Origin: Ottowia beijingensis | GTDB taxonomy: Bacteria > Pseudomonadota > Gammaproteobacteria > Burkholderiales > Burkholderiaceae_C | Assembly: GCF_013423955.1 (NCBI RefSeq) | Contig: NZ_JACCKX010000001.1 | Coordinates: 3,782,001 to 3,846,000, forward strand | Direction of reading: 5' to 3' | DNA length: 64,000 bases | Shown: positions 9,119 to 21,714 of the stretch, piece by piece | How positions within the stretch are numbered: the first letter of the stretch is position 1 | How the letters are laid out: each line of letters starts with the position of its first letter | The notes under the pieces: model-generated | What the model saw: only the letters and a program-made list of their open reading frames with translations | The model's database searches: none | Told to the model about the DNA's origin: nothing | Program-made: the position numbers and the translations under genes

Positions 9119-10595
9119 GAGGAGCAACTGATCTGGATGTGGGATGCCCAGTCGGGCGGGAAGCCGGCCCATTCGGGGTGGGCGGCGGGTTCGTCGAAGG
9201 GCGCTTCAAGTGCCGCGAGCAGACCTTCGACCATGGAAAAGTCTTTTGTTTCGCCAGCGCGATGGCCTGCTCGGCCAGGTGGTTGCGCAGCACGATGGCG
9301 GGGTTGGATTTCAGCATCAAATCGGCATCTGGCGCCCGTCCATCCAGCGCTGATAGCTCTTTATATTGTAGCAAAATGTGATCGATGGCGGCGCGGTCGT
9401 GGAACAGGTCGCGCACCGTGTCGGCCGGCGCGCCGGCGGCGTGCTCGGCCAGGCGGCGCCAGAAGATGGTCCAGTCGGTGCGCTCGCGCGTCATCAGCTT
9501 GAGCAGTTCGCCCACCAGTGCGCGCGTGCCGTCGCTGGCTTGCGCAAAGCCCAGCTTGGCGGCCATGCGCCGGTCCAGCTCGGCCGGGAAGAGCTGCTTG
9601 TACGGCTCCAGCGCGGCCATGGCATCGTCGGGCTCGCCGATCAGCGGCAGCAGGGCCTGGCCCAGGGCGAACAGGTTCCAGTGCGCGATCTGCGGCTGGC
9701 GCTGGTAGCTGTAGCGACCGGCGTGGTCGCTGTGGTTGCAGATGTGGGCCGGGTCGAACCCGTCCATGAACTGGAACGGGCCGTAGTCGATGGTCAGGCC
9801 CAGGATGCTCATGTTGTCGGTGTTCATCACGCCGTGCATGAAGCCCACGGCCTGCCACTGCGCGACCAGCGCGGCCGTGCGCTGCGTGACGGCGGCCAGC
9901 AGTGCCGCATACGGGTTGGCGGCCTCGAGGCAATCGGGATAGAAGTGCTCGATCACGAAGTCGGCCAGGGTCTTCAGCGCCTCGGGCTGCCCATGGTGGC
10001 TGAAGTGCTCGAAATGCCCGAAGCGGATGAAGCTGGGCGATGCGCGGGTGACGACGGCGGCGGTTTCGGTCTCCTCGCGCCGCACCGGCTGGTCGGAGCC
10101 GGTGATGCACAGCGCCCGCGTGGTGGGAATGCCCAGGCCGTGCATGGCCTCGCTGCACAGGAATTCGCGGATCGACGAACGCAGCACGGCGCGGCCGTCG
10201 CCCATGCGGGAATAGGGCGTCAGGCCGCTGCCCTTGAGCTGCAGTTCCCACCACTGGCCATCGGGCGCCTGCACCTCGCCCAGCAGGTGCGCGCGGCCGT
10301 CGCCCAGCTGCCCGGCCCAGACGCCGAACTGGTGACCGCTGTACACGCTGGCCAGCGGATCGCTGCCGGCCAGCGGCCGGTTGCCCGAGAACGCCTCCAG
10401 CACCGCCTGCGCGCGCCACCAGCCCTCGTCCAGGCCCAGCGCGCGCGCCATCGACTGGCTGCGCGCCACCCAGTACGGCTTGCGCAGCGCCATCGGCGCC
10501 AGCCGGGTGTGGAAGGCCGGCCCCAGGCCGGCAAAGCGGTGGCGCCATGGAACGCCCAGTTCGGCCGGGGCGGCGGTCGGCTTCAAATCCTGCAT
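9115..10595 (-). CDS. selO: SelO/YdiU protein adenylyltransferase (apparent frameshift; repeat inside frame)
   Basis: A pseudokinase-fold AMPylase that adenylylates protein Ser/Thr/Tyr residues in redox response. Family motifs are clear: [68 protein letters not shown] and [13 protein letters not shown]. The start [10 protein letters not shown] at 10595 gives the family length, 493 residues after repair. Near 9245 a GG is reduced to G; restoring it recovers the usual C-terminus ([16 protein letters not shown]) and a stop overlapping the msrB ATG. A palindromic repeat at 9325-9378 encodes a linker in the C-terminal third. Confidence 0.9.
9325..9378. repeat. Palindromic repeat inside selO coding frame
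   Basis: On the minus strand the sequence carries GAGCTATCAGCGCTGGATGG followed by GCGCC and CCGATTTGATGCTGAAA, the hallmark pieces of the intergenic repeat. It is open in the selO frame and encodes [18 protein letters not shown] between two conserved blocks. Confidence 0.75.
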
Positions 10596-10746
10596 GGCGC
10601 CATTGTGTAAGCCCCGCGCGCGACGCGCTGGCGCGGGGGTGGATGGGCCTGCCTGCGAAAGGGTGTGGCGGTCGCGCCCGCGGCAGGCCGGGGTGGGGCG
10701 ATGAATTAGTATTTCGCCGAGCATCCATCAACCAAGAGGAGAACCT

Positions 10747-12374
10747 ATGCTGGGCCTGATGCAGAACCACCCGCTGCTGATTTCGTCGCTGATCGACTTT
10801 GCCGCCAGGCACCACCAGGACGGGCAGGTGGTCTCGCGCCGCGTGGAGGGCGACATCCACCGCTACACCTGGGCCGATGTGCAGAAGCGCGCCAAGCAGG
10901 TGGCCAACGGGCTGGACGCGCTGGGCCTGAAGGCGGGCGAGCGCGTCGGCACGCTGGCCTGGAACGGCTATCGGCACCTGGAGCTGTACTTCGGCGTCAG
11001 CGGCTCGCAGCGCGTGCTGCACACCATCAACCCGCGCCTGCTGCCCGAGCAGATCGCCTGGATCGTCAACCACGCGGAAGACCAGATCCTGTGCTTCGAG
11101 ACCAGCTTCCTGCCCATCGTGCAGGGCATCCACGCGCACTGCAAGACCGTCAAGCACTGGATCGCGCTGTGCGACGAGGACAAGCTGCCGAAGGACACCG
11201 GCATCCCCAACCTGATGAGCTACGAGGCCTGGATCGGCAAGCAATCCACCGACTACACCTGGCCGGTGTTCGACGAGAACACGGCCTCCAGCATGTGCTA
11301 CACCAGCGGCACCACGGGCCACCCCAAGGCGGCGCTGTACAGCCACCGCTCGACGGTGCTGCACGCCTACGCCGCCGCGCTGCCCGACGTGATGGGCCTG
11401 TCGGCGCGCGATTCGGCGCTGCCGGTGGTGCCGATGTTCCACGTCAACGCCTGGGGCCTGCCGTATTCGGCGGCCATGGTGGGCTGCAAGCTGGTGTTCC
11501 CGGCCCGGCGCTCGACGGCAAATCGGTCTACGAACTGATGGAAGGCGAGAAGGTCACCTTCGCCGCCGGCGTGCCGACGGTGTGGCAGATGCTGCTGGGC
11601 CACGTGGCGCAGAACAAGCTGAAGTTCTCCACCCTCAAGCGCACCGTCATCGGCGGCTCGGCCTGCCCGCCGGCGATGATCGACACCTTCCGCAACGACT
11701 ACGGCGTGGACGTGCTGCACGCCTGGGGCATGACCGAGATGAGCCCGCTGGGCACGCTGTGCACGCTGAAGGAAAAGCACCGCGAGCTGCCGGAAGACCA
11801 GCAGATGGCGCTGCGCCTCAAGCAGGGCCGCGCGATCTTCGGCGTCGACATGAAGATCGTCGGCGCCAACGGCGAGGAGCTGCCGTGGGACGGCAGGACC
11901 TATGGCGACCTGTACGTGAAGGGCTCGTGGATTCTCGACAAGTACTTCAAGGGCGAGGGCGGCGACCCGCTGCGCGACGGCTGGTTCCCCACCGGCGACG
12001 TGGCCACCATCGATGCCGATGGCTTCATGCAGATCACCGACCGCAGCAAGGACGTGATCAAGTCGGGCGGCGAATGGATCAGCTCGATCGACATCGAGAA
12101 CACCGCCATGGCGCACCCGGCCGTGGCCATGGCCGCCTGCGTCGGCATGCCGCACCCCAAGTGGGACGAGCGCCCCATCGTGGTGGTCACGCTCAAGCCC
12201 GGCGCCGAGGTGACGCGCGACGAACTGCTGGCCTTCTACGAAGGCAAGGTGGCGAAATGGCAGGTGCCGGACGACGTGGTCTTCGTCGACTCGATCCCCA
12301 TCGGCGCCACCGGCAAGATGCTCAAGACCAAGCTGCGCGAGCAGCTCAAGGACTACAAGCTGCCGACGGCTTGA
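10747..12374 (+). CDS. AMP-dependent acyl-CoA ligase (apparent frameshift)
   Basis: ANL-family synthetase, 542 residues after repair, activating a carboxylic acid to its CoA thioester. Motifs: P-loop [10 protein letters not shown] at about residue 183, the A5 region [24 protein letters not shown], and the hinge/lysine end [12 protein letters not shown] and [10 protein letters not shown]. Similarity in phrasing is closest to the long-chain / 3-(methylthio)propionyl-CoA (DmdB-like) ligases; substrate is not settled. The frame slips near 11507, where one C is missing in VFPG-P. RBS AGAGGAG sits 8 bases before the ATG. It heads the acyl-CoA gene block. Confidence 0.88.
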
Positions 12375-12510
12375 CCTTCGTCAAGCGGCTGTCGCGCGGC
12401 CGGAGGCACCTGCGCGACAGCCCATCCGGAGAAACCCGGCTGCAAGAAATGGAGCGGGCGGATACGCTGCGGCACGTCGCTTTAGCCACATCCAACCAGG
12501 AGACCAGACG

Positions 12511-13743
12511 ATGAAGTTCGCAGTCAAGATGCTCGCCGGTGCCGCCATGGCCACCCTGCTGTTCAGTGCCCACGCGCAGAAAGGCGAGACCGTCAAGATC
12601 GCCCTGATCGACCCGCAGACCGGCCTGATGGGCCCGCTGGGCACCAACCAGATGCGCAGCTGGCAGTACATGGCCGAGGAGTTCAGCAAGAACAACCCGG
12701 CCGGCGTCAAGTTCGAGATCGTCGCCTTCGACAACAAGCTCAGCCCGGCCGAAAGCGCTACCGCGCTCAAGGCCGCCATCGACCAGGGCATCCGCTACGT
12801 GGCACAGGGCAATGGCTCGGCGGTGCTGGCGGCGTTGGTGGACGGCATCTCCAAGCACAACGACCGCAACCCGGGCAAGGAGGTCATGCTGCTGAACTAC
12901 GCCGCGGTCGACCCCGACTTCACCAACAGCAAGTGCAACTACTGGCACTTCCGCTTCGACGCCGACACGACAATGAAGATGGAAGCGCTGACGACTTTCA
13001 TGAAGGACCAGAAGGACGTTCACAAGGTCTTTCTGCTGAACCAGAACTATTCGCACGGCCACCAGGTCGCCAAGTTCGCCAAGGAAGGCCTGGCGCGCAA
13101 GCGTCCCGACGTGCAGATCGTGGGCGAAGACCTGCACCCGCTGGGCCAGGTGCGCGACTTCGCGCCCTACGTGGCCAAGATCAAGGCGTCGGGTGCCGAC
13201 ACGGTGATCACCGGCAACTGGGGGTCCGACCTGGCGCTGCTGATCAAGGCTGCCAAGGAAGGTGGCTATGACGGCAAGTTCTTCACCTATTACACCGGCG
13301 TCACCGGCACGCCCACCGCACTGGGCAACACCGGCGAGGGCAAGGTCTATCAGGTGGCCTACTCGCACTACCACATGCCCGGTGAGATGGCCAAGTGGAT
13401 GCAGGGCTTCAAGGCCAAGTTCAAGGACGACTTCTTCACCGGCGCCGTGGCGCACGCGTTCAGCGGCCTGAGCCAGGCCATGGCCAACGCCAAGTCGACC
13501 GACCCGGTCAAGGTGGCCAAGGCCTTCGAGGGCCTGAAGTACAAGAGCTTCAGTGGCGAGGTCGAGATGCGCAAGGCCGACCACCAGCTGCAGCAGCCGC
13601 TGTACATCACCCGCTGGCAGAAGGCCGATGCCAAGCACGCCTACAGCCCGGAGAACACCGGCATGACCCTGGTGCCGGTGGCCGAGTATCCGAACTACGT
13701 CTCCAGCACGCCCACCTCGTGCGCCATGAAGCGCCCGTCCTGA
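12511..13743 (+). CDS. ABC transporter substrate-binding protein, branched-chain amino-acid type
   Basis: A 410-residue periplasmic binding protein (peripla_BP_6 / LivK-like). The signal peptide is MKFAVKMLAGAAMATLLFSA with HAQ at the cleavage site, then ETVKIALIDPQTGLMGPLG, the family N-terminus. Conserved middle pieces include RYVAQGNGSAVLAAL and KVFLLNQNYSHGHQVAKF. It precedes the permease and ATPase genes on the same strand. In this genomic setting such importers often serve aromatic or fatty/short-chain acids rather than amino acids, so the ligand is uncertain. RBS AGGAGA precedes the ATG. Confidence 0.92.
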   Translation: MKFAVKMLAGAAMATLLFSAHAQKGETVKIALIDPQTGLMGPLGTNQMRSWQYMAEEFSKNNPAGVKFEIVAFDNKLSPAESATALKAAIDQGIRYVAQGNGSAVLAALVDGISKHNDRNPGKEVMLLNYAAVDPDFTNSKCNYWHFRFDADTTMKMEALTTFMKDQKDVHKVFLLNQNYSHGHQVAKFAKEGLARKRPDVQIVGEDLHPLGQVRDFAPYVAKIKASGADTVITGNWGSDLALLIKAAKEGGYDGKFFTYYTGVTGTPTALGNTGEGKVYQVAYSHYHMPGEMAKWMQGFKAKFKDDFFTGAVAHAFSGLSQAMANAKSTDPVKVAKAFEGLKYKSFSGEVEMRKADHQLQQPLYITRWQKADAKHAYSPENTGMTLVPVAEYPNYVSSTPTSCAMKRPS

Positions 13744-13879
13744 GCGGGGACGGTCCCGGCGCATGAGGCGCTTCGCGCGGGGGCTGCGTGCCCTGCCCAC
13801 CGGCCGGCGCCATGCCGGCCGTGCGCGAGCCCGCGCGCACCGTGCCCGCCGCCGGGCTCGAAGCGTCAGCAGGGACAGC

Positions 13880-13941
13880 CTTTACGGGCTTATAGGGGTA
13901 TCTGCCTCCAGCGCTTGATTGACGGGCGCTGGCGGGCAGGC
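13880..13941. repeat. Palindromic intergenic repeat
   Basis: GCCTCCAGCGCTTGATTGAC followed by GGGCGCTGGCGGGCAG, in the 298-base gap before livH. Nothing else was recognised in that gap. Confidence 0.6.
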
Positions 13942-14041
13942 ACAAGGGGAGTATGCAATCACGCCGCACCCGCAACGGGTTTCGGCGCTGACGGCCTGTC
14001 CAGCAGGCTGGTTTCGGGATCATCAACCAAGGGTTCGATCG

Positions 14042-15076
14042 ATGGAGTTCTTCATCATCTCCATGCTCAACGGCCTGAGCTATGGGTTGTTGCTGTTCAT
14101 GCTCAGCTCGGGTCTGACGCTGATCTTCAGCATGATGGGCGTGCTGAATTTCGCGCACGCCAGCTTCTACATGGTGGGCGCCTACATCGGCTACACGCTG
14201 GCGGGCGTCATCGGCTTCTGGCCGGCGCTGGTGCTGTCGCCCATCCTGGTCGCCATCCTGGGCGCGCTGTTCGAGAAGTACAGCCTGCGCAAGGTGCACA
14301 AGTTCGGGCATGTGCCGGAGCTGCTGGTCACCTTCGGCCTGTCGTACATCCTTCTCGAGGTGGTGCAGCTCATCTGGGGCCGCCCGGCGGTCGACTTCCG
14401 GCCGCCCGAGGTGCTGCGCGGCCCGGCCTTCACGCTGATCAACCATTCGGTCGAAGGCATGCGCTTCGTCTGGGGCGCGGCGCCCGACGGCGCCTGCCGC
14501 GCGGCCGACGCCGCGGTGCGCGTGGTGTGCTCGCCGTTCCCGGCCACGCGGGCGCTGATGATGGTGGTGGCCGTGCTCATGCTGGTCGGCATCTGGCTGC
14601 TGCTCACGCGCACGCGCATCGGCTACATCATCCAGGCCGCGCTGACGCACCCCGAGATGGTGGAAGCACTGGGGCACAACGTGCCACGGGTGTTCATGCT
14701 GGTGTTCGGCGCCGGCACCGGGCTGGCGGCGCTGGCCGGCGTCATCGGCGGCAGCACCTTCGTCACCGAGCCGGCCATGGCGGCCACCGTAGGCGCCATC
14801 ATCTTCGTGGTGGTGGTGGTCGGCGGCATGGGCTCGCTGGCCGGCGCCTTCGTGGCCTCGATCCTGATCGGCGTGATCCAGACCTTCGCCGTGGCCTTCG
14901 ACTATTCGCTCATCACCCTGGCGGGGCAACTGGGCATCCAGCTCAGCGATGCGGCGCGCGAGAACTCGCTCGTCAAGCTCACGGTGTCGCAGGTGGCGCC
15001 GATCCTGCCGTACCTGTTCCTGGTGCTGATCCTGATCTTCCGCCCGCGCGGACTGCTGGGCGCACGGGAGACCTGA
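14042..15076 (+). CDS. livH: Branched-chain amino-acid-type ABC permease LivH
   Basis: A 344-residue inner-membrane permease with about eight hydrophobic helices. It opens MEFFIISMLNGLSYGLLLFM, with the LivH signatures GVLNFAHASFYMVGAY, GRPAVDFRPPEVLRG, and the GGMGSLAGAFVASILIG loop that contacts the ATPase. The start at 14042 is preceded by a weak RBS. It is separated from livM by 3 bases and forms a heteromeric pore with it. Confidence 0.92.
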   Translation: MEFFIISMLNGLSYGLLLFMLSSGLTLIFSMMGVLNFAHASFYMVGAYIGYTLAGVIGFWPALVLSPILVAILGALFEKYSLRKVHKFGHVPELLVTFGLSYILLEVVQLIWGRPAVDFRPPEVLRGPAFTLINHSVEGMRFVWGAAPDGACRAADAAVRVVCSPFPATRALMMVVAVLMLVGIWLLLTRTRIGYIIQAALTHPEMVEALGHNVPRVFMLVFGAGTGLAALAGVIGGSTFVTEPAMAATVGAIIFVVVVVGGMGSLAGAFVASILIGVIQTFAVAFDYSLITLAGQLGIQLSDAARENSLVKLTVSQVAPILPYLFLVLILIFRPRGLLGARET

Positions 15077-15079
15077 ACC

Positions 15080-16378
15080 ATGAACACCTCCACATTGCCT
15101 GCCGTGCCCGCGCGGCTCAGCACCGCCCGCCTGCTGATCTGGGGCGGCTTCGCGCTCGTGCTGATCGTGGCGCCGCTGCTGTTCACCAGCAACCTGTCCA
15201 TCACCATGCTGGCGCAGATGGGCATCGCCATCATCGCCTGCCTGTCCTACAACATCCTGCTGGGGCAGGGCGGCATGCTCAGCTTCGGGCACGCCGTGTA
15301 CACCGGCCTGGGCTCGTTCGTGGTCATCCACGTGCTCAATGCCGTTGCCGCCGGGCGCTGGCACATCCCGGTCAGCCTGCTGCCGCTGGTGGGGGCTGGC
15401 CGGCCTGTTCTTCGCCATCCTGCTGGGTTACGTGACGACCAAGAAGTCCGGCACCACCTTCGCCATGATCACGCTCGGCATCGGCGAACTGGTGTTCGCC
15501 ATGTCGCTGATGATCCCGGAGTTCTTCGGCGGCGAGGCCGGCGTGTCGGGCGACCGCGTGGTGGGCGAGCCTGTCATGGGCATCACCTACGGCCCGGCGC
15601 GGCAGCTGTACTACCTGATCGCCATCTACACCTTCGTGTGCGTGCTGCTCATGTACGCGTTCACGCAGACGCCGCTGGGCCGCATGCTGAACGCGGTGCG
15701 CGACAACCCCGAGCGGGTGGAGTTCATCGGCTACAGCAGCCAGAACGTGCGCTACCTGGCGTTCATCATCGCCGGCTTCTTCGCCGGCATCTCGGGCGGC
15801 CTGGCGGCGCTGCACTTCGAGCTGGTCACGGCCGAGGTGGTGGGCGCCAACCGCTCGGGCGCCTACCTTCTGTTCACCTTCCTGGGGGCGCCACCGTCTT
15901 TTTCGGCCCCATCATCGGCGCCGTGCTGATGGTGATCGCCTTCGTGCTGCTGTCGGAGCTGACCAAGGCCTGGCTGCTGTACCTGGGCCTGATCTTCGTG
16001 TTCATGGTGATGTATGCCCCCGGCGGCATTGCCAGCCTGATCATGATGAACGTGCAGGTGGCGGCGCGCGGCAAGTTCGGCCGCATTGCGCCCAGCCTGG
16101 CGCTGATGCTGTTCGCCGGCGTGGTGACGCTGGCCGGCGCCGGCGCGCTGATCGAGATGATCTACAACCTGCAGCTGGGCTCGATGAGCGACGAAGTGCA
16201 CTTCTTCGGCATGACGCTGCACGCCAAGGACATGGCGCACTGGCTGATCTCCGGCATCCTGTTCGTGGCCGGCGCCCTGGCGCTGGAATGGGCGCGCCGC
16301 CGCTACGCCCGCGAGTGGAGCGTGGTGCAGACCGAGATCGAGGAAGAAAACAAGCGCGCGCAGGAGGCGGCCGCATGA
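15080..16378 (+). CDS. livM: Branched-chain amino-acid-type ABC permease LivM (two compensating indels)
   Basis: Partner permease, ~432 residues. The LivM core MGIAIIACLSYNILLGQGGM and LSFGHAVYTGLGSFV starts in one frame. The middle part (FAILLGYVTTKKSGTTFAMI through LAALHFELVTAEV) is in a second frame, and the end (GGATVFFGPIIGAVLM onward) returns to the first. The two slips are at G runs near 15393 (one G too many) and 15884 (one G too few), so the pair cancels. This is what homopolymer miscalls would produce. The stop overlaps the livG ATG (ATGA). Confidence 0.88.
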   Translation: MNTSTLPAVPARLSTARLLIWGGFALVLIVAPLLFTSNLSITMLAQMGIAIIACLSYNILLGQGGMLSFGHAVYTGLGSFVVIHVLNAVAAGRWHIPVSLLPLVGAGRPVLRHPAGLRDDQEVRHHLRHDHARHRRTGVRHVADDPGVLRRRGRRVGRPRGGRACHGHHLRPGAAAVLPDRHLHLRVRAAHVRVHADAAGPHAERGARQPRAGGVHRLQQPERALPGVHHRRLLRRHLGRPGGAALRAGHGRGGGRQPLGRLPSVHLPGGATVFFGPIIGAVLMVIAFVLLSELTKAWLLYLGLIFVFMVMYAPGGIASLIMMNVQVAARGKFGRIAPSLALMLFAGVVTLAGAGALIEMIYNLQLGSMSDEVHFFGMTLHAKDMAHWLISGILFVAGALALEWARRRYAREWSVVQTEIEEENKRAQEAAA

Positions 16379-17166
16379 ACGCCGTGACATCTGCATCCGA
16401 CTACGCGATCGAACTGCGCGACCTGCGCAAGAGCTTCGGCAAGACCGAGATCATCCGCGGCGCCAACCTGGCGGTGCGCCCGGGCGAGCGCGTGGCCATC
16501 ATCGGCCCCAACGGCGCCGGCAAGTCCACGCTGTTCAACCTGATCAGCGGGCGCCTCACGCCCTCCAGCGGCGAGGTGCTGCTGAACGGCCAGCGCATCG
16601 ACGGCAAGAAGCCGTACGAGATCAACCGCATGGGCCTGGCGCGCAGCTTCCAGATCACCAACGTGTTCCCCAAGCTCAGCGTGTTCGAGAACCTGCGCTG
16701 CGCGCTGCTGTGGACGATGGGCTACCGCTACACGTTCATGCGCTTCCTGTCGCGGCTGCACGATGCCAACGCGCGCGCCGAGGAACTGCTGCGCATGATC
16801 CAGCTGCAGGGCAAGCGCGACGTGCTGGCCGTGAACCTGCCGTATGCCGAGCAGCGCGCACTGGAGATCGGCGTGACCATTGCCGGCGGTGCCGACGTGA
16901 TCCTGCTGGACGAGCCCACGGCCGGCATGAGCCGTGCCGAAACCAAGCACTTCATCGAGATGATCCGCCAGGTGACCGAAGGCAAGACGCTGCTGACCGT
17001 GGAGCACGACATGGGCGTGGTGTTCGGCCTGGCCGACAAGATCGCCGTGGTGGTGTATGGCGAGGTGATCGCCTTCGACACGCCCGAGGCCGTGCGCGCC
17101 AACCAGCGCGTGCAGGAGGCGTATCTGGGTTCGTCCGTGGCGGACGCGCAGGCGGCGGGACACTGA
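16375..17166 (+). CDS. livG: ABC transporter ATP-binding protein LivG
   Basis: A 263-residue ATPase. Walker A is GPNGAGKST (about residue 40) and the Q-loop region is GLARSFQITNVFPKLSVFEN. The signature helix is replaced by the LivG-type LPYAEQRALEIGVTIA. Walker B is VILLDEPTAGMS, and the switch His is in LLTVEHDMG. It energises import through LivH/LivM. The start at 16375 overlaps the livM stop, indicating coupled translation. Confidence 0.94.
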   Translation: MNAVTSASDYAIELRDLRKSFGKTEIIRGANLAVRPGERVAIIGPNGAGKSTLFNLISGRLTPSSGEVLLNGQRIDGKKPYEINRMGLARSFQITNVFPKLSVFENLRCALLWTMGYRYTFMRFLSRLHDANARAEELLRMIQLQGKRDVLAVNLPYAEQRALEIGVTIAGGADVILLDEPTAGMSRAETKHFIEMIRQVTEGKTLLTVEHDMGVVFGLADKIAVVVYGEVIAFDTPEAVRANQRVQEAYLGSSVADAQAAGH

Positions 17167-17167
17167 G

Positions 17168-17875
17168 ATGAGCGACAACATGCTTCACGTGCACAACCTG
17201 CACGCCTACTACGGCAAGAGCCATGTGCTGCACGGCGTCAACTTCGACGTCCGGCCGGGCGAGATCGTGGCCCTGCTGGGGCGCAACGGCTCGGGCCGTT
17301 CCACCACCGCCAAGGCCATCATGGGCATGGTGCACTGCGAGGGTTCGATCGAATGGAAGGGCCGCAGCATCCGCGGCCGCAAGACCTACGAGATCGCGCA
17401 CATGGGCCTGGGCTACGTGCCCGAGGCGCGCGAGGTGTTTCCCAAGCTCACGGTGCACCAGAACCTGCTGCTGGGGCAGAAGGGCGCGGGCAAGAACAGC
17501 CGCTGGAGCTTCGACGACATGTACGCCATGTTCCCGCGCCTGAAGGAGCGCGAGCACACCGAGGCGGGCGTGATGTCGGGCGGCGAGCAGCAGATGCTGA
17601 CGCTGTGCCGCACGCTGATGGGCGACCCCGACCTCATCATCATCGACGAGCCGACCGAGGGCCTGGCGCCCAAGATCGTCGAGCTGGTGGGCGAATACCT
17701 CCAGAAACTGAAGGCGCGCGGCATCTCGGTGCTGCTGATCGAGCAGAAGCTGACCATCGCCATGCAGATCTCCGACCGCGCGCTGGTGATGGGCCACGGC
17801 AGCATCGTGTTCGACGGCACGCCCGATCAGCTGCGCGCCGACGCGGCCACGCGCAAGGAGTGGCTGGAGGTGTGA
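17168..17875 (+). CDS. livF: ABC transporter ATP-binding protein LivF with Arg in Walker A
   Basis: A 235-residue second ATPase. Walker A reads GRNGSGRST, so the usual lysine before Ser/Thr is an arginine. The rest is standard: YVPEAREVFPKLTVHQNL, signature MSGGEQQML, Walker B LIIIDEPTEGLAP and the switch region LLIEQKL. I believe Lys-to-Arg here is seen in related Burkholderiales LivF proteins, so it may be a lineage trait rather than a broken site. One base separates it from livG. It ends the transporter operon. Confidence 0.93.
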   Translation: MSDNMLHVHNLHAYYGKSHVLHGVNFDVRPGEIVALLGRNGSGRSTTAKAIMGMVHCEGSIEWKGRSIRGRKTYEIAHMGLGYVPEAREVFPKLTVHQNLLLGQKGAGKNSRWSFDDMYAMFPRLKEREHTEAGVMSGGEQQMLTLCRTLMGDPDLIIIDEPTEGLAPKIVELVGEYLQKLKARGISVLLIEQKLTIAMQISDRALVMGHGSIVFDGTPDQLRADAATRKEWLEV

Positions 17876-17897
17876 GGCGGTTGGCCTGGCACCTGCT

Positions 17898-17965
17898 TGC
17901 TTGATTATTGATAGCTGCCGGCGCTTGCCACATAAGCGCTGCGGCCTGTTTTTGCTTGAAATGCA
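17898..17965. repeat. Palindromic intergenic repeat
   Basis: TTATTGATAGCTGCCGGCGC then TAAGCGCTGCGGCCTG and TTGCTTGAAA, a full-length copy. The rest of the 308-base gap up to 18183 is GC-rich and shows no gene or motif I can name. Confidence 0.85.
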
Positions 17966-18183
17966 CTGCCTCGGCTTCGGCCCGCATCGGTCGCGCCGTC
18001 ACGCCCGGTCGCAGCGCCGGGCGCGCCAGCGCAGCGGTCGTTGCGGCCCGCCGCGTTACCCTTTGTCCCTGCGGCGACAAGACTGTTTGCAGCAACGCCC
18101 CGTCATCTTCCAAAATGCACGGGTTATCCCCGCGCGCGGATCAGGCCTGATCCGCGCCTCACAACAAGCAGGAGCCATTGCCC

Positions 18184-20285
<2,102 letters not shown>

Positions 20286-20337
20286 ATACGGCTTCAGCCA
20301 TTGATACACAAGCGCAAGCAGCTATAAATACAGGAGT
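20286..20337. repeat. Palindromic intergenic repeat, diverged
   Basis: TACGGCTTCAGCCATTGATA and CACAAGCGCAAGCAGCTATAA lie between the fadJ-like and thiolase genes. Confidence 0.6.
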
Positions 20338-20343
20338 ATTGCA

Positions 20344-21519
<1,176 letters not shown>

Positions 21520-21530
21520 TCTAACCACCC

Positions 21531-21678
21531 AACAGCCGGACGCAGAGGGCGCAAAACTCGCAGAGGACGCAGAGAAAACCGAAGAGTCCTACGAACGCCT
21601 TTGGTTTCCCACACCCCATCTGGAAGTGGTTTTTCTGCGTTCTCTGCGAAACCTTGGCGTCCTCTGCGTCCGGCTGTT
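21531..21678. repeat. Large inverted repeat of CGCAGAGGACGCAGAG type
   Basis: Left arm 21531-21580 (starts AACAGCCGGACGCAGAGG) and right arm 21627-21678 (ends CCTCTGCGTCCGGCTGTT) are near-perfect complements over ~50 bases around a 46-base loop. They are built from CGCAGAGG/ACGCAGAG units. It could also act as a terminator for the thiolase transcript. Confidence 0.85.
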
Positions 21679-21714
21679 TGGCTGTTCGGCTGTTGTTCTC
21701 AAAACCGGTAGACG

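Noticed and set aside
10747-12374. Acyl-CoA ligase as a pseudogene
   Set aside because: Both halves are fully conserved and a single missing C in a C run accounts for the break, as in many essential genes of this window.
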